Below are positions 17,146 to 26,128 of a DNA stretch of 64,000 bases, piece by piece. The stretch's first letter is position 1. Each line of letters opens with the position of its first letter. A model generated the notes under the pieces. The model searched no databases and was not told the origin of the DNA. It was given only the letters and a program-made list of their open reading frames with translations. Made by a program: the position numbers and the translations under genes. Source of the stretch: Paraktedonobacter carboxidivorans (GTDB lineage: Bacteria > Chloroflexota > Ktedonobacteria > Ktedonobacterales > Ktedonobacteraceae); NCBI GenBank assembly GCA_041156125.1, contig JBEVTI010000016.1, positions 1 to 64,000 of the forward strand, in the 5' to 3' direction.

Positions 17146-18069
17146 CTAGAGCTGACTCATAGCTTTGCCTTCTTCATCAAGAAACAGTTTCTGCAGTTGC
17201 TGGCGCGCTACAAGGCTGCCCTCATCCTGCTTGCGCAATTCCTGGAGAAGATAGGACTGATAGGCGCGCAAAAAGTGCTTCTCAAACGCCAGCGTTTGCT
17301 CGCACAATGCTCGTAAACGCTGACACTCCTCCTGCTCTGCTGGCACCAGGTAACGCCAGCGGCGATTGCCTGAAGTATACATTTCTTCAATAAAGCCCGT
17401 CCATTCATCATGAACATGCTCACGATAGAGATCGACACTTGCGCGTTTACCCGGTACAGTTTTCCCACTTTGCCAGGCAATGAGCACAGTCGCGGCCCAG
17501 CATACACCCGTCACCAATTTTTTAATATTGTGCTGCGGATCATTCCTGGGGGGGAGAAGTTGCTGATCATAACCATAAAATAATCCGTTCGCCTGAGGAT
17601 ATGTAAGCGGAGAGGTCAGCCCCTCAAGATCGCGCAGCATGCGGGTGATATACACAAAAGGGAAATGCGCGTATAGACGCAGATACTGCTCCAGGTTCTG
17701 ATCCGGCAGTTGAGCACGCAGATCCGTGCCCCAGATCAGGCGGCTGGCGCATTTGACGCGAAAATGACCCTGCTGGCGTAAAAGGATCTCGTCCAGCACC
17801 AGTATCTCGACCATCAATGGGCTGAAACGCGCGCAGGACTGCGCGATCTGTTGCAGCTTTGTTTGCTCAGCGGGACTCAAGCCTCCTCTGACAACCAGGA
17901 AGAGGTCGATGTCGCTTGTCTCAATACCGCTGTCGTCAATAAAGCTGCCATGCAAGTAATAAGCGCTAATGCGCCCAGGAAAGCAGGCCTCTAGAATACC
18001 TATCGTCCCGCAAAGAATATCATCGACTTGCCGTTTGCCTGTCGAGTACAAAAGCTCAAGCTCCCTCAT
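17146..18069 (-). CDS. Nucleotidyltransferase-fold protein (MNT/aminoglycoside-adenylyltransferase type)
   Basis: A 307-residue protein whose N-terminus carries the pol-beta nucleotidyltransferase signature: G41-S42 in YYLHGSF and D53-x-D55 in TSDIDLFLVV, with a third acidic residue plausible in VEILVLDE. The remaining 200 residues are helical and resemble the C-terminal domains of enzymes that adenylylate small molecules or proteins; the substrate is unknown. ATG 18069 is chosen (AAAGGA 6 bases upstream) over ATG 18090, which has no spaced ribosome site. It is encoded alone, not next to a HEPN gene, so a MNT/HEPN toxin-antitoxin role is not supported. Confidence 0.75.
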   Translation of the reverse strand: MRELELLYSTGKRQVDDILCGTIGILEACFPGRISAYYLHGSFIDDSGIETSDIDLFLVVRGGLSPAEQTKLQQIAQSCARFSPLMVEILVLDEILLRQQGHFRVKCASRLIWGTDLRAQLPDQNLEQYLRLYAHFPFVYITRMLRDLEGLTSPLTYPQANGLFYGYDQQLLPPRNDPQHNIKKLVTGVCWAATVLIAWQSGKTVPGKRASVDLYREHVHDEWTGFIEEMYTSGNRRWRYLVPAEQEECQRLRALCEQTLAFEKHFLRAYQSYLLQELRKQDEGSLVARQQLQKLFLDEEGKAMSQL

Positions 18070-18187
18070 GGTCGTTCCTTTGCTTACCATCTTCCGGTCA
18101 AGACCAGAGACAGGGCTATGTAAAAGCTCTTTTGCCTCGCCGGAGAGGGCCTTGCGGCATTGAGAGGCAAAGTTTCTACACGGGCCT

Positions 18188-18209
18188 GGGCCAGAGCAAT
18201 CCCTGGCCC
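18188..18209 (-). terminator. Hairpin downstream of the deaminase gene
   Basis: GGGCCAG (18188-18194) pairs with CTGGCCC (18203-18209) around an 8-base loop, just beyond the stop codon at 18223 on the minus strand. No U-tract. Confidence 0.4.
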
Positions 18210-18222
18210 GCGCTACAAGACA

Positions 18223-18873
18223 TTATCTCAGGAGAGCTAAGAGCCGTTCATGGATTTGGTCCAGGACAAAGGAGGCTGCTTTGCCTTCCTCACACCATTG
18301 GGCAACCAGGTGCTCTTCAAAGAGCTGGTTCCCCAGAGTAATGGAGCGAGGCAGTTCTCTAGCTAACTGGTTAATCCAATCCCAGGCTTGAGGGTGCCTC
18401 TGGCTGAGTGTCGCTTCAACCATAAGAGCCATGGCACTCTGCTCCAACTCACTATCTTCTGAGCCAAAAACAGCGATTTGACCACTGGCGAAAAATGCTG
18501 TCTTGTCAATCAATGAAGTCGCGCCCGCTCCACTATCGCGTGCCGCGTAATGAATTTCCCGCATATGCGCCATACGCAACGCGCCAATACACATTGGACA
18601 TGGTTCAACAATTGAGTAGAGCTTGCAGCTATACACATCTGTCGCGCTCCAGTCCATGGCCAGCAGGGCGTTCAATTCCGCGTGAGCCAGGCGATTGCCA
18701 GCAAACTCTCGCCCCTCTGCTGTCTTTTCGCGAATACGGTTGCGCCCGTGAGAGACTATTCGCCCTTGAGCGTCTGTAACGACAGCTCCATGGGGTAATG
18801 AGCCATGACAATAGCCCTGCCATGCTTCAGCTACACAGGTTTGCCAGATAGGAGAAAGGCGTTGCCAGATCAA
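18223..18873 (-). CDS. Zinc-dependent nucleoside/nucleobase deaminase
   Basis: A 216-residue cytidine-deaminase-fold enzyme. The catalytic motif HAE (H64, E66 in LAHAELNALL) and the zinc motif PCPMC (C92, C95) are intact, as in the guanine deaminase/TadA branch. It hydrolyses an amino group from a purine or pyrimidine base, free or in RNA; the substrate is not readable. Only about the first 130 residues are the deaminase domain and the helical C-terminal extension of about 80 residues is unusual. TTG 18873 is chosen because AAGGAGG sits 7 bases upstream; the open frame extends to an ATG at 18945 without a ribosome site. Confidence 0.8.
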   Translation of the reverse strand: MIWQRLSPIWQTCVAEAWQGYCHGSLPHGAVVTDAQGRIVSHGRNRIREKTAEGREFAGNRLAHAELNALLAMDWSATDVYSCKLYSIVEPCPMCIGALRMAHMREIHYAARDSGAGATSLIDKTAFFASGQIAVFGSEDSELEQSAMALMVEATLSQRHPQAWDWINQLARELPRSITLGNQLFEEHLVAQWCEEGKAASFVLDQIHERLLALLR

Positions 18874-19121
18874 ATGTATTCCTCCTTGAACCTGAACGTG
18901 GCAAATTCTCAAAGCTAAAGCTCTACAAGGCTTTAGAGATGACATTCTCTCCCAGGAGCTTTTACACCCTATGCCTATTGCTTCAGGAATGAGTACTCTG
19001 CTCTGATGTATGAATGACTTTCAGAGGGCTGTATTTGCCAGGTCAGCTCACATTATCAATTAAAAAGGGACGTGTATACAAAGTATCATACACGAAGATA
19101 GATAAGATGACAAGAATAGCC

Positions 19122-20048
19122 CTATTGGCCAGTCAGGCGCGCCACAACAGGCGCGAGCGTTTCCATATGAGATTCGCCGATTTCGATAGACGAGACGCCA
19201 AAGAGTTCGCGTCTTCTATACAATTCTTCGACGATCTGATCAACTGAACCAATTAGCATATGGAAGCAATCGATTGTTTGTTCAGCGCTCAAACCTAGAC
19301 GCTTGCCGATCTGTTGAGCGGCTCCTTGAGACTGGTCGGTTACCGCGGCAATAAAAACTGTTGAACTAAGTTCAATTTGTGAGAAGCGTTCTCCTGCGGC
19401 CTGGCGTATCCACTCAATTTTTTGCGCATTTGCGTCCGACAAAGCATTGGTCCATTCCAGACCATGCTCATTATTTTTAGCGACCAGACCTACAATGTCG
19501 GCCTCTCTGGCGGCAATTGAAAGCACGCGTTTGCCACCACCGCCAATATAGATGGGCGGATGTGGCCTTTGCTGAGATTTCGCGGCTGTCTTTAAGCCCT
19601 TGACCTGGTAGTACTCTCCGCTAAATGTGACCTCGTCTTCGTGGAAATAGGCTTTGATCAGTTGCAGTGCTTCCGCAAAGCGCGAGACGCGCACCGCGGG
19701 GGAGTCCATAGGAATGCCTGCCTGCGCGTATTCTTCGGCAAAATAGCCACAGCCAAGACCCAGTTGGACACGTCCCTCTGAAAAAAGATCAAGGTTAGCA
19801 ACCTGTCTTGCCAGAACTATTGGATGCCTGAAATCATTGCAGAAAACATGGCTACCGATCCGTAAAGAGGTTGCGTCGGCAACCGTCATCAGGCTGGCAA
19901 TAGGATCAACCTCCTGATAGAGATGGTCTGCGGTCAATAAAGTTGTGTAGCCAAGCTCCTCAGCGCGCCGCGCTTTGGTGATCCACTCCTGGCGCGATTT
20001 TGCCCTGTTAACTAGCAAACTAAAACGAAATGGACGAGTAGATGCCAT
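19122..20048 (-). CDS. LLM-class (luciferase-like) F420-dependent oxidoreductase
   Basis: A 308-residue TIM-barrel flavin/F420 oxidoreductase. Typical segments: FRFSLLVNRAKSRQEW at the N-terminus, EELGYTTLLTADHLYQ, ASLMTVADATSLRIGSHV, the GxGCGYFAEEYAQAG turn, and RPHPPIYIGGGGKRVLSIAA. It resembles the subfamily of predicted F420-dependent enzymes common in Actinobacteria and Chloroflexota. The substrate is unknown. It lies in the same direction as the MFS transporter upstream but is separated from it by a terminator-like hairpin, so a common operon is doubtful. Confidence 0.88.
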   Translation of the reverse strand: MASTRPFRFSLLVNRAKSRQEWITKARRAEELGYTTLLTADHLYQEVDPIASLMTVADATSLRIGSHVFCNDFRHPIVLARQVANLDLFSEGRVQLGLGCGYFAEEYAQAGIPMDSPAVRVSRFAEALQLIKAYFHEDEVTFSGEYYQVKGLKTAAKSQQRPHPPIYIGGGGKRVLSIAAREADIVGLVAKNNEHGLEWTNALSDANAQKIEWIRQAAGERFSQIELSSTVFIAAVTDQSQGAAQQIGKRLGLSAEQTIDCFHMLIGSVDQIVEELYRRRELFGVSSIEIGESHMETLAPVVARLTGQ

Positions 20049-20083
20049 AAAGAAAGCGTCCCTTCATTAAAGAAAGTGCAATA

Positions 20084-20123
20084 GTTTATGCCCGGGAAGC
20101 GCTTACTCCTCCCAGGCATAAAC
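20084..20123 (-). terminator. Hairpin downstream of the MFS transporter gene
   Basis: Arms 20084-20097 and 20110-20123 pair over 14 bp with one mismatch around a 12-base loop. It lies 15 bp beyond the minus-strand transporter stop at 20139. Confidence 0.6.
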
Positions 20124-20138
20124 AGGCCTGTATTTTTA

Positions 20139-21449
20139 TTAACGCACTAACTTGACTGGAATAATCAATGCAGCCCCCAGCAACGCCAGAACTGCTCCTA
20201 CCAGAAATGTGGCTGGATAGCTGTTCAAAAGCGTAAGTGTAATTCCTACCACAAGGGGTACGAGAATCTGCGGCAGCAAACTGCCCAGATTGAGGATAGC
20301 AAGATCTTTCGCGTTATCTCGCCGCGTAGGCAAGACTTGCGTCTGCAGCGCCAGGTCACCGGAGAGAAAGACGCCGAAGCCAATCCCCAGCACAGCGGCA
20401 GAGATAAACACCAGAGGTAGCACGGGAAAGAAAGCCAGTATGATCAAGCTAAGTGCCATGACAGCCGAAGCGACTATTACAAAGGGTTTACGCCGCTGGA
20501 GACGGTCGGAGACGACACCGCTTATAAGCGTTGAAGTGACCATCACCACAGTTAACAAGACCTGAAAGATCCCCACCTGGGCGGTCGCCTGGGTCGCTGT
20601 GCTATGCACTGAATCTTCCAGATAGTACAGCAAATAGTTGACGACGATATAATAGCCGAACATGACAAAAACACGTCCGACCAGCACAAGTGAAAAATCG
20701 CGCACTTTCAAGGGTCGCACAAAACTGGCCAGAAAGGCTTTGCCATTAAACGCTGGTACACTGTCCCGCGGTAAAACTGGATCTCGCACCAGCAGGACAA
20801 ATACGACGAGCACAACCGCCAATGCTCCCGCCAGCACGTAATATGCTCCACGCCCACCATTAAAGGCTTGAGCGATCACACCAATGCCAATGATCGCCCC
20901 CAGAGGCAGGGCAAATGAAGCAAAGGCCGAAACAGTCGCACGCTGGGTCACTGGTACCTGGTCGGGCACAATCGCGGTCACGCACGAAAAAGCTGTATTC
21001 GCGGCAAATTGTAGGAGAACCACGCCAAGCGCGATAATCAGAATACTGGGAGCTAGCGCCAGGATTACCAGCGCGAGAGCTGCAAGCAGACCCGCCGCAA
21101 TAATCCAGGGTCGCCGCCGGCCAAAACGCGAGGTGGTCCGGTCTGACAATGCTCCACCTAATAAATTTCCCAAAAGTGCTGGAATACTTCCCGCCAGCGA
21201 GATGAGTGCCAGCAGCGTCGCTTTGTGAACGGCATCCAGAGCTGCCAGTTGATTCGGTAGGAGAATGCCGAAAGTAGGGATAAGCGCCATCAGAATCACC
21301 AGATTGGCCAGGCTCAAAAGCAAGCGCCAACCCAGCGGTTTGGCCAGCGTGGGCATACGCAAGGCCTCTGGAAGATCAGCCTCTTCCGTTGAAGAGAGAG
21401 AAGCAACCCCTTCCTCGGATACGCTCGATGGCAAAACAGACTCAGACAT
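20139..21449 (-). CDS. MFS transporter
   Basis: A 436-residue major facilitator protein with about 12 membrane helices after a 40-residue acidic cytoplasmic N-terminus. The loop 2-3 signature is GGALSDRTTSRFGRRRPW, and the equivalent loop in the second half is SGVVSDRLQRRKPF. The GRRRPW form is seen in sugar-transporter-like MFS (SUC/GPH-like branches), but substrate and direction cannot be read. It precedes the F420-type oxidoreductase gene in the same direction, so a linked metabolite role is possible but unproven. Confidence 0.85.
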   Translation of the reverse strand: MSESVLPSSVSEEGVASLSSTEEADLPEALRMPTLAKPLGWRLLLSLANLVILMALIPTFGILLPNQLAALDAVHKATLLALISLAGSIPALLGNLLGGALSDRTTSRFGRRRPWIIAAGLLAALALVILALAPSILIIALGVVLLQFAANTAFSCVTAIVPDQVPVTQRATVSAFASFALPLGAIIGIGVIAQAFNGGRGAYYVLAGALAVVLVVFVLLVRDPVLPRDSVPAFNGKAFLASFVRPLKVRDFSLVLVGRVFVMFGYYIVVNYLLYYLEDSVHSTATQATAQVGIFQVLLTVVMVTSTLISGVVSDRLQRRKPFVIVASAVMALSLIILAFFPVLPLVFISAAVLGIGFGVFLSGDLALQTQVLPTRRDNAKDLAILNLGSLLPQILVPLVVGITLTLLNSYPATFLVGAVLALLGAALIIPVKLVR

Positions 21450-22073
21450 AGTCGTGACTCCTTTCGTAAATCGGGCAAATGATACCTGGAGAAAAGTCTC
21501 TAAAAGAGAGGAGGTTTTTTTTCTTCATCTCGATACATCCTCGCTTTTCATATGGCGTTCAACGAGTAGACTGAACGATAGAGAAAGAACGAGGCTATAA
21601 CATTCAAGCTTGTTAAGCGCTAGAGGGATGAGTTCAGAATAGAACAGGTGAGATCAAAATCGACGCAAACAGCGAACGAGGAAGCGCTTCCGGCTTTTCT
21701 GGCTAAAGCGATGATCTTCGATCTTACACGAGCCTGCACAGCTTCTGCCGCAGCAGTCTCTTTGCTGCTACATTCATCTTTGAGCGAAGAAACCTTGATC
21801 AAGCCCTTGCGGCACGCAAATACCTGGTCTTACTTCTTTCATCTTTTTATAGGAAAGATATAGTAAGCTAACTAAAATCCATTTGAACACTAGAAAACCC
21901 CCTACTCATTTAAGTAGCATACATCATTTCAAGCATATTTTAAAGATTTGCATGTTAAAATTTTATTAAAATTGAGAGATTGTTCAAACCAGTATTGCAC
22001 ATCTCTCGTGAAGTTCCTCTAAATAAGAGGCATTGGCCTTTCTAAAGGATTCTCTTTGCTCCAGAGAAGGCCC
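21450..22073. other. Gene-free, AT-rich stretch
   Basis: About 620 bp between the starts of the transporter and the end of the repeat-protein gene. Short open frames (for example on the minus strand at 21620-21802) have no ribosome site or recognisable family. It should hold the transporter promoter. Nothing else was recognised. Confidence 0.5.
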
Positions 22074-22138
22074 CTGGCATTCTCGTTTTTCTTGCGCGCA
22101 TCATCTGCGCGTGACAGGGTGGCCAGAACGAGAGCCAG
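22074..22138 (-). terminator. Branched hairpin downstream of the first Asn/Gly repeat-protein gene
   Basis: Outer arm CTGGC plus TCTCGTT (22074-22087, 2-base bulge) pairs with AACGAGA plus GCCAG (22127-22138). Inside it CGCGCA/TGCGCG forms a second hairpin. It lies 20 bp beyond the stop at 22158 on the minus strand. Confidence 0.5.
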
Positions 22139-22157
22139 GTGGTAGAGATAGATCAAG

Positions 22158-22787
22158 CTAATGGCCGACGCTGACCGCGAAGGTAAGTTTGGGACGCAGA
22201 CTGAAGTAGATGCGCAGACCAGGGAAAAGCTGAATATAGTTGATCTGGTGGAGAATTATGTTTCCATCATTGGTGACGGAACTTCCCTGCTTGTTGATCT
22301 GAGTGCCAATAATATTGCCCTGATTATTTACCTGATTGCCAGAATTGCCCGCGTTATCCTGGTTGTTGCCAAAATTAAGCCCCGAATTCCCGCTATTTCC
22401 CTGAAAGGCGCCAATCAGGGTCGAGCTATTGCCGCTCCCGCTGAGTCCGCCCGAACTCTGCCGGAATTGCTGATTGTTCACCTGTGTACGAATCTGTTTA
22501 CGTTGCGAGCTTACCTGGTTACCGGCGTTCGCGGAGGCATCCTGATTATAACCCCGATTGGTCCCAACATTGCCTGTATTGCCCTGGCCATGCCCAATCG
22601 TTGTCGCGGAATTGCCAAAAAAGCTGGCTCCATGATATGCCTGATTATTCTGCTGATCCTGGCCTGACGGTGGCCCGACACGGACTACGGCGCCAGCAGA
22701 GTGGGTCATCCATAGTCCGCCACAAAGCGCGAACGCCAGACCCGCGAGAATCAAATAGCCACGATACCTGACAATGAGACGCAACAT
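22158..22787 (-). CDS. Secreted Asn/Gly/Gln-rich repeat protein A
   Basis: A 209-residue protein with a signal peptide (hydrophobic about 11-28, likely cleaved near HSAGA) and two copies of a 35-residue repeat at residues 58-92 and 119-153. The conserved frame is GNS, QGN-T/S-GN, NQD and GNQV. A third, weaker pattern (GTQINKQGSS, NDGNIILHQIN) follows. The composition (Asn, Gly, Gln, Ser, almost no Cys) and regular spacing suggest a beta-solenoid or amyloid-like extracellular structure. No known family was recognised. ATG 22787 has a strong GGGAGGGG site. It is paired with the related gene just upstream at 22866. Confidence 0.7.
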   Translation of the reverse strand: MLRLIVRYRGYLILAGLAFALCGGLWMTHSAGAVVRVGPPSGQDQQNNQAYHGASFFGNSATTIGHGQGNTGNVGTNRGYNQDASANAGNQVSSQRKQIRTQVNNQQFRQSSGGLSGSGNSSTLIGAFQGNSGNSGLNFGNNQDNAGNSGNQVNNQGNIIGTQINKQGSSVTNDGNIILHQINYIQLFPGLRIYFSLRPKLTFAVSVGH

Positions 22788-22865
22788 TATTCCCCTCCCA
22801 ACTTTTCCACCATCTCTCACGCTTAAATCACTTCTTCAATTTACCGCAAGCATAAGGGCGGTGCC

Positions 22866-23408
22866 TCAACCAACGATCTGATTACCACTGTTGGAGCTAT
22901 TATCCTGGTTAAGCCCTTTATTCGAGCCTGAATTCCCGGTATTTCCTTGATCATAGCCTCCATAATGAGTAATGCTGTTGCGATAATTACTGTTCCCGAA
23001 AGAGTACTGGTTAATTCTCCGATATCCTTTCAAACGAGAAGTATTGATAATCTGGTTTCCTCCGTTAAGGCTATTATCCTGACTATGACCTCGATTATAT
23101 CCATAATTCCCTGAGTTGCCCTGACCATGTCCTCCTCTGGTAAAAGTCGGATTGTCATGATTGCTGTTTCCCTGGCGAAACTGGTTAATCTCTTGCCTGG
23201 AATCTCCCTCGTAAGCATAGCGCCGCCACGCCTGATGGCTGAGATACCAGTTGCGTTTTTTTACTTTATGAACTGATGTAGTTAACCTGGCGCGTTGGAC
23301 CGAGCTTGCGGATCGCTCTGAGGCAGCGAAGGCCGGTAAAGCAGACGCCAGCAAACATCCACAAGCCAGCGCCAGACAAAAAAAAGCCCGACAAAGACCC
23401 TTTTTCAT
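22866..23408 (-). CDS. Secreted Asn/Gly/Gln-rich repeat protein B
   Basis: A 180-residue protein with a clear signal peptide (residues 1-29, cleavage after ALPAFAA), a basic linker (about 30-70) and two copies of a 47-residue repeat at residues 74-120 and 132-178, each starting INQ and ending GNQI. The core GNSN, QGN-S/T-GN, QDNS and GNQI is shared with protein A 80 bp downstream, so the genes are diverged tandem paralogues and probably co-transcribed. The INQ/GN/QGN spacing recalls curlin-type repeats without matching them exactly. A surface or hyphal/spore-coat fibre is the natural guess. Ribosome site AGGAGG precedes ATG 23408. Confidence 0.7.
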   Translation of the reverse strand: MKKGLCRAFFCLALACGCLLASALPAFAASERSASSVQRARLTTSVHKVKKRNWYLSHQAWRRYAYEGDSRQEINQFRQGNSNHDNPTFTRGGHGQGNSGNYGYNRGHSQDNSLNGGNQIINTSRLKGYRRINQYSFGNSNYRNSITHYGGYDQGNTGNSGSNKGLNQDNSSNSGNQIVG

Positions 23409-23554
23409 AATGCACCTCCTCTTCTCTATTTTACGCAGCCAAAAAAGAAGCATAGGGTGTGTCTTTTTCTCCCTTGCGCGTATACTTAAAACAGCCCGGC
23501 CAGGCAGTGAGGTTTACGATCCAGGCAGAGGAGCTATGATAGAAAGGGTTCCGC

Positions 23555-24733
23555 ATGCAACGCCGCACATCTGAGAATCCTCAATCACAACAAGATCCCG
23601 CGCAAAGGCATAAAAATACCCTGCGCAACGTGCTTAAATTGCGTTCGCCAGCCCTGGGCTATCTTGCTGCCTTTGTCTTTGTTGGCCTGCTCTTGTTGCT
23701 AGCAAAAGTGGATACCTATATTCCCCAGGCTCCACTCTTCCTCGGCGCTCCCTTTGGTCTGGTTGCCATTCTGGTAGCATTGATCTGGGGCATCGGGCCC
23801 GCGCTGGCCGCGCTGTTACTCAGCTTGATCGCGCTCTCGAACTTTAGCTCACCGGGTCTCTTGACTCCCAATGTTATACGCGATCTCTTAACCATCGGGC
23901 CTTTTATAGTCCTGGAAATAGTAGCAATCATCATAGTTGTGCGTCTGGAGCGTGCGCGCAGGGCGCTTCTTCATATTCACCAGGAGTTGGAGAGGACACA
24001 CGCAAATGTCGTGCAAAGCCATAAGCAGCTTGAACAGGCCAATGATCTGAAAGACTATGTGCTTACCCGCGCGTCACACGAACTAAGAACGCCTCTGACT
24101 ACCATTCTCGGACGTACACAGCTCCTGGTCAGCCGCCTGGAGAGGTCTGGCGAGACTCCAGAAAACTGGCTCTCAGTGCAAAAGTATCTGGGCATAGTGG
24201 AAGTACGCGCGTTATATATGAGTGAACTGATTGATAGACTGTTTGAGCTGAGCCAGGTACACAGCGAGGAGTTGCCCACAATATTGCCTCTGTATGATCT
24301 TACAAGCCTGTGTTACGATCTCATTGAGGAAGTCCACACATACAGCAGACGCGGCATAGAAGTCGATCTTCCCAGCACTCCGCTCACTCTTCCTGCTAAT
24401 ACCAAACGCCTCTTTCAGGCGCTATCAAACATCTTGCACAACGCGGTCAAATATTCAGAGGACAATACTCCTATCAGCTTCGTCGTCGAGACAGATAATG
24501 ACTACGCAACCATACATATCCATAACACCTGCTCCACGCTTGACGCGGATCAATTGAAGCAACTCTTCCAGCCATTCTATCGCGCGCCTGGCGTAGAATA
24601 TTCCTCCATTCCTGGTTGGGGACTCGGCCTGACAATTAGCAAAGAGATTATCGAGCGCCATAAAGGGGTGATCTGGGCAGAATCTCTACCGCACGAGGGC
24701 CTGAGCATCTTCGTCAAACTCGCGCGACACTAG
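23555..24733 (+). CDS. Membrane sensor histidine kinase (KdpD-like four-helix input)
   Basis: A 392-residue orphan kinase. About residues 28-130 form a compact four-helix membrane unit (GYLAAFVFVGLLLLLAKV, LFLGAPFGLVAILVAL, GPALAALLLSLIALS, IGPFIVLEIVAIIIVV) resembling the DUF4118 domain of KdpD. A coiled linker leads to HisKA with the phospho-His in TRASHELRTPLT and a HATPase_c domain with NILHNAVKYS and GWGLGLTIS. No response regulator gene is adjacent. AAAGGG lies 6 bases before ATG 23555. It is divergent from the repeat-protein pair, so it could control them, but that is only positional. Confidence 0.88.
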   Translation: MQRRTSENPQSQQDPAQRHKNTLRNVLKLRSPALGYLAAFVFVGLLLLLAKVDTYIPQAPLFLGAPFGLVAILVALIWGIGPALAALLLSLIALSNFSSPGLLTPNVIRDLLTIGPFIVLEIVAIIIVVRLERARRALLHIHQELERTHANVVQSHKQLEQANDLKDYVLTRASHELRTPLTTILGRTQLLVSRLERSGETPENWLSVQKYLGIVEVRALYMSELIDRLFELSQVHSEELPTILPLYDLTSLCYDLIEEVHTYSRRGIEVDLPSTPLTLPANTKRLFQALSNILHNAVKYSEDNTPISFVVETDNDYATIHIHNTCSTLDADQLKQLFQPFYRAPGVEYSSIPGWGLGLTISKEIIERHKGVIWAESLPHEGLSIFVKLARH

Positions 24734-24751
24734 ACAAAGGCTGAGAGTAGC

Positions 24752-25891
24752 TTATTCAACGCTACAAATCAGTCCCAAACCCTGGGCCGCCGCCATGTCC
24801 AGCGCGCGGTGAAACTCGATCGCGTGGGAGGGAAGCACTTCGTCTATCAGACGATAGCTTTCAGGTACACCGGGATGCTGATAGCGGAAGCGTAAATAAT
24901 CGGCCTCGGCCTCAGCTTGATCGGGGTCAATCACGCCACGCAGGCTGGTGCCCAGGCGCCAGACTTCGTCAGGTGTGAGATAGCCAATAAAGACACCATA
25001 GGCTTCGCTTGGCTCGTAGCCAAAGGGCATGCAACGCCGCCCACAGGCCAGATATTCAAATAGAGCTAATGAGCGCACAGAAATGCTGGCCAGCCAGCCG
25101 CGTATTTGGAGTGCATTAGGATGCACGCCAAGCGCAATTCCTCCTGGCATAGGACGTGTATACTCCTCAACATCCTCTTTGTCCTCGCCATACTCCTCAT
25201 CCTCCAGCAGGTCCACGGAAAAATCTTCTGTATACCCAAAATCAAGTCTTTCCTCCGGCCAGGCAATGTCCGCGCCTCTCAAGGGTTGAGTATCTGGCCC
25301 TACATCGCTCTCATCGCCACGCAAACGCTCGGTCCTGAGGCCTCCCTGCTCGTTTATATCATGTGCCAGCTCGCCCAGGCCAGCTTCGTGAAGCAAGGAC
25401 AGCACTTCGCTGCGCTCTATCTGAGCACCTACCATGCTGGACGCCTCTTCATCCTCTACACTATCTGCTTCTTGCGCCTGAGAATCTGATCCTGGCTGCT
25501 TATATTCATCCTCACTCCAGGGCAGGCAATAGGTCTCAATTAATGCTCCCCAGACGGCGCGAATCGCTTCGGGATTTTGATAAAGCTGGGGAGCATGCCG
25601 ATACATATAGCTATCGCTCAGGGCGGTAAAGCGTTCGGCGGAACAGAGCTTCTGGTATTCGCGCCGGCTGTACGGACCCAGCGGCAGCGTCTCCGCGAAC
25701 ATTTGCGCGCGCGGCCAGATGCGCGCTCGTTGCAGCGCCGCGGGCATAAACGCTTCTTCGCGCGCGCAACGCGTCTCTTTAAAGAGCCGCACAAGGGCTT
25801 TTTCGTCCCGCTGAACTAACCATTGCTCAAAAGCCGGCATAACATGTTCCGCGTAAGCTGTCCAATCAAAACCATGCACCTGTATCATCAT
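24752..25891 (-). CDS. Protein of unknown function with acidic central linker
   Basis: A 379-residue soluble protein that I do not recognise. Residues 1-130 are globular (HGFDWTAYAEHVMPAFEQWL, YMYRHAPQLYQNPEAIRA), about 130-255 are strongly acidic and low-complexity (SVEDEEASS, EDEEYGEDKEDVEEY), and about 255-379 are a second globular part (PFGYEPSEAYGVFIGYLTPDEV, YRLIDEVLPSHAIEFHRALDMA). The C-terminal part has the look of small actinobacterial DUF proteins that report on a gate-like fold, but no motif supports a function. GGGG lies 6 bases upstream of ATG 25891. It is convergent with the histidine kinase gene, 18 bp apart. Confidence 0.65.
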   Translation of the reverse strand: MMIQVHGFDWTAYAEHVMPAFEQWLVQRDEKALVRLFKETRCAREEAFMPAALQRARIWPRAQMFAETLPLGPYSRREYQKLCSAERFTALSDSYMYRHAPQLYQNPEAIRAVWGALIETYCLPWSEDEYKQPGSDSQAQEADSVEDEEASSMVGAQIERSEVLSLLHEAGLGELAHDINEQGGLRTERLRGDESDVGPDTQPLRGADIAWPEERLDFGYTEDFSVDLLEDEEYGEDKEDVEEYTRPMPGGIALGVHPNALQIRGWLASISVRSLALFEYLACGRRCMPFGYEPSEAYGVFIGYLTPDEVWRLGTSLRGVIDPDQAEAEADYLRFRYQHPGVPESYRLIDEVLPSHAIEFHRALDMAAAQGLGLICSVE

Positions 25892-26027
25892 AGCTTCCCC
25901 TTACCTCACTTACTATTTAACCCAGGGGCAGATTTGCCCTGCTTCTTTGTCTCTCTCCATAGCATACAGTATAACATGTTTGTTCACAATCGCCCGCCAA
26001 GAAGCACTTACCAGGGCTATCAGACAC

Positions 26028-26065
26028 TTGACAGAATATCAAGCAAGATATATTATTCGGATAAT
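26028..26065 (+). promoter_or_regulatory. Promoter and candidate operator of the ArsR-GNAT gene
   Basis: A perfect -35 TTGACA (26028-26033), a 17-bp spacer and TATTAT (26051-26056). An inverted repeat ATTAT-tcgg-ATAAT (26052-26065) overlaps the -10, where an ArsR-type repressor would be expected to bind, suggesting autoregulation by the gene product at 26129. Confidence 0.6.
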
Positions 26066-26128
26066 CGGAAAAAAGCGTAATTCCATTCCAGGAAAAACCA
26101 GAGGGAAGAAAACGAAAGGTAAACCGGT

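Noticed and set aside
17146..18069. MNT antitoxin of a HEPN/MNT toxin-antitoxin pair.
   Set aside because: The protein is about 300 residues, far longer than MNT antitoxins, and no HEPN gene is adjacent.
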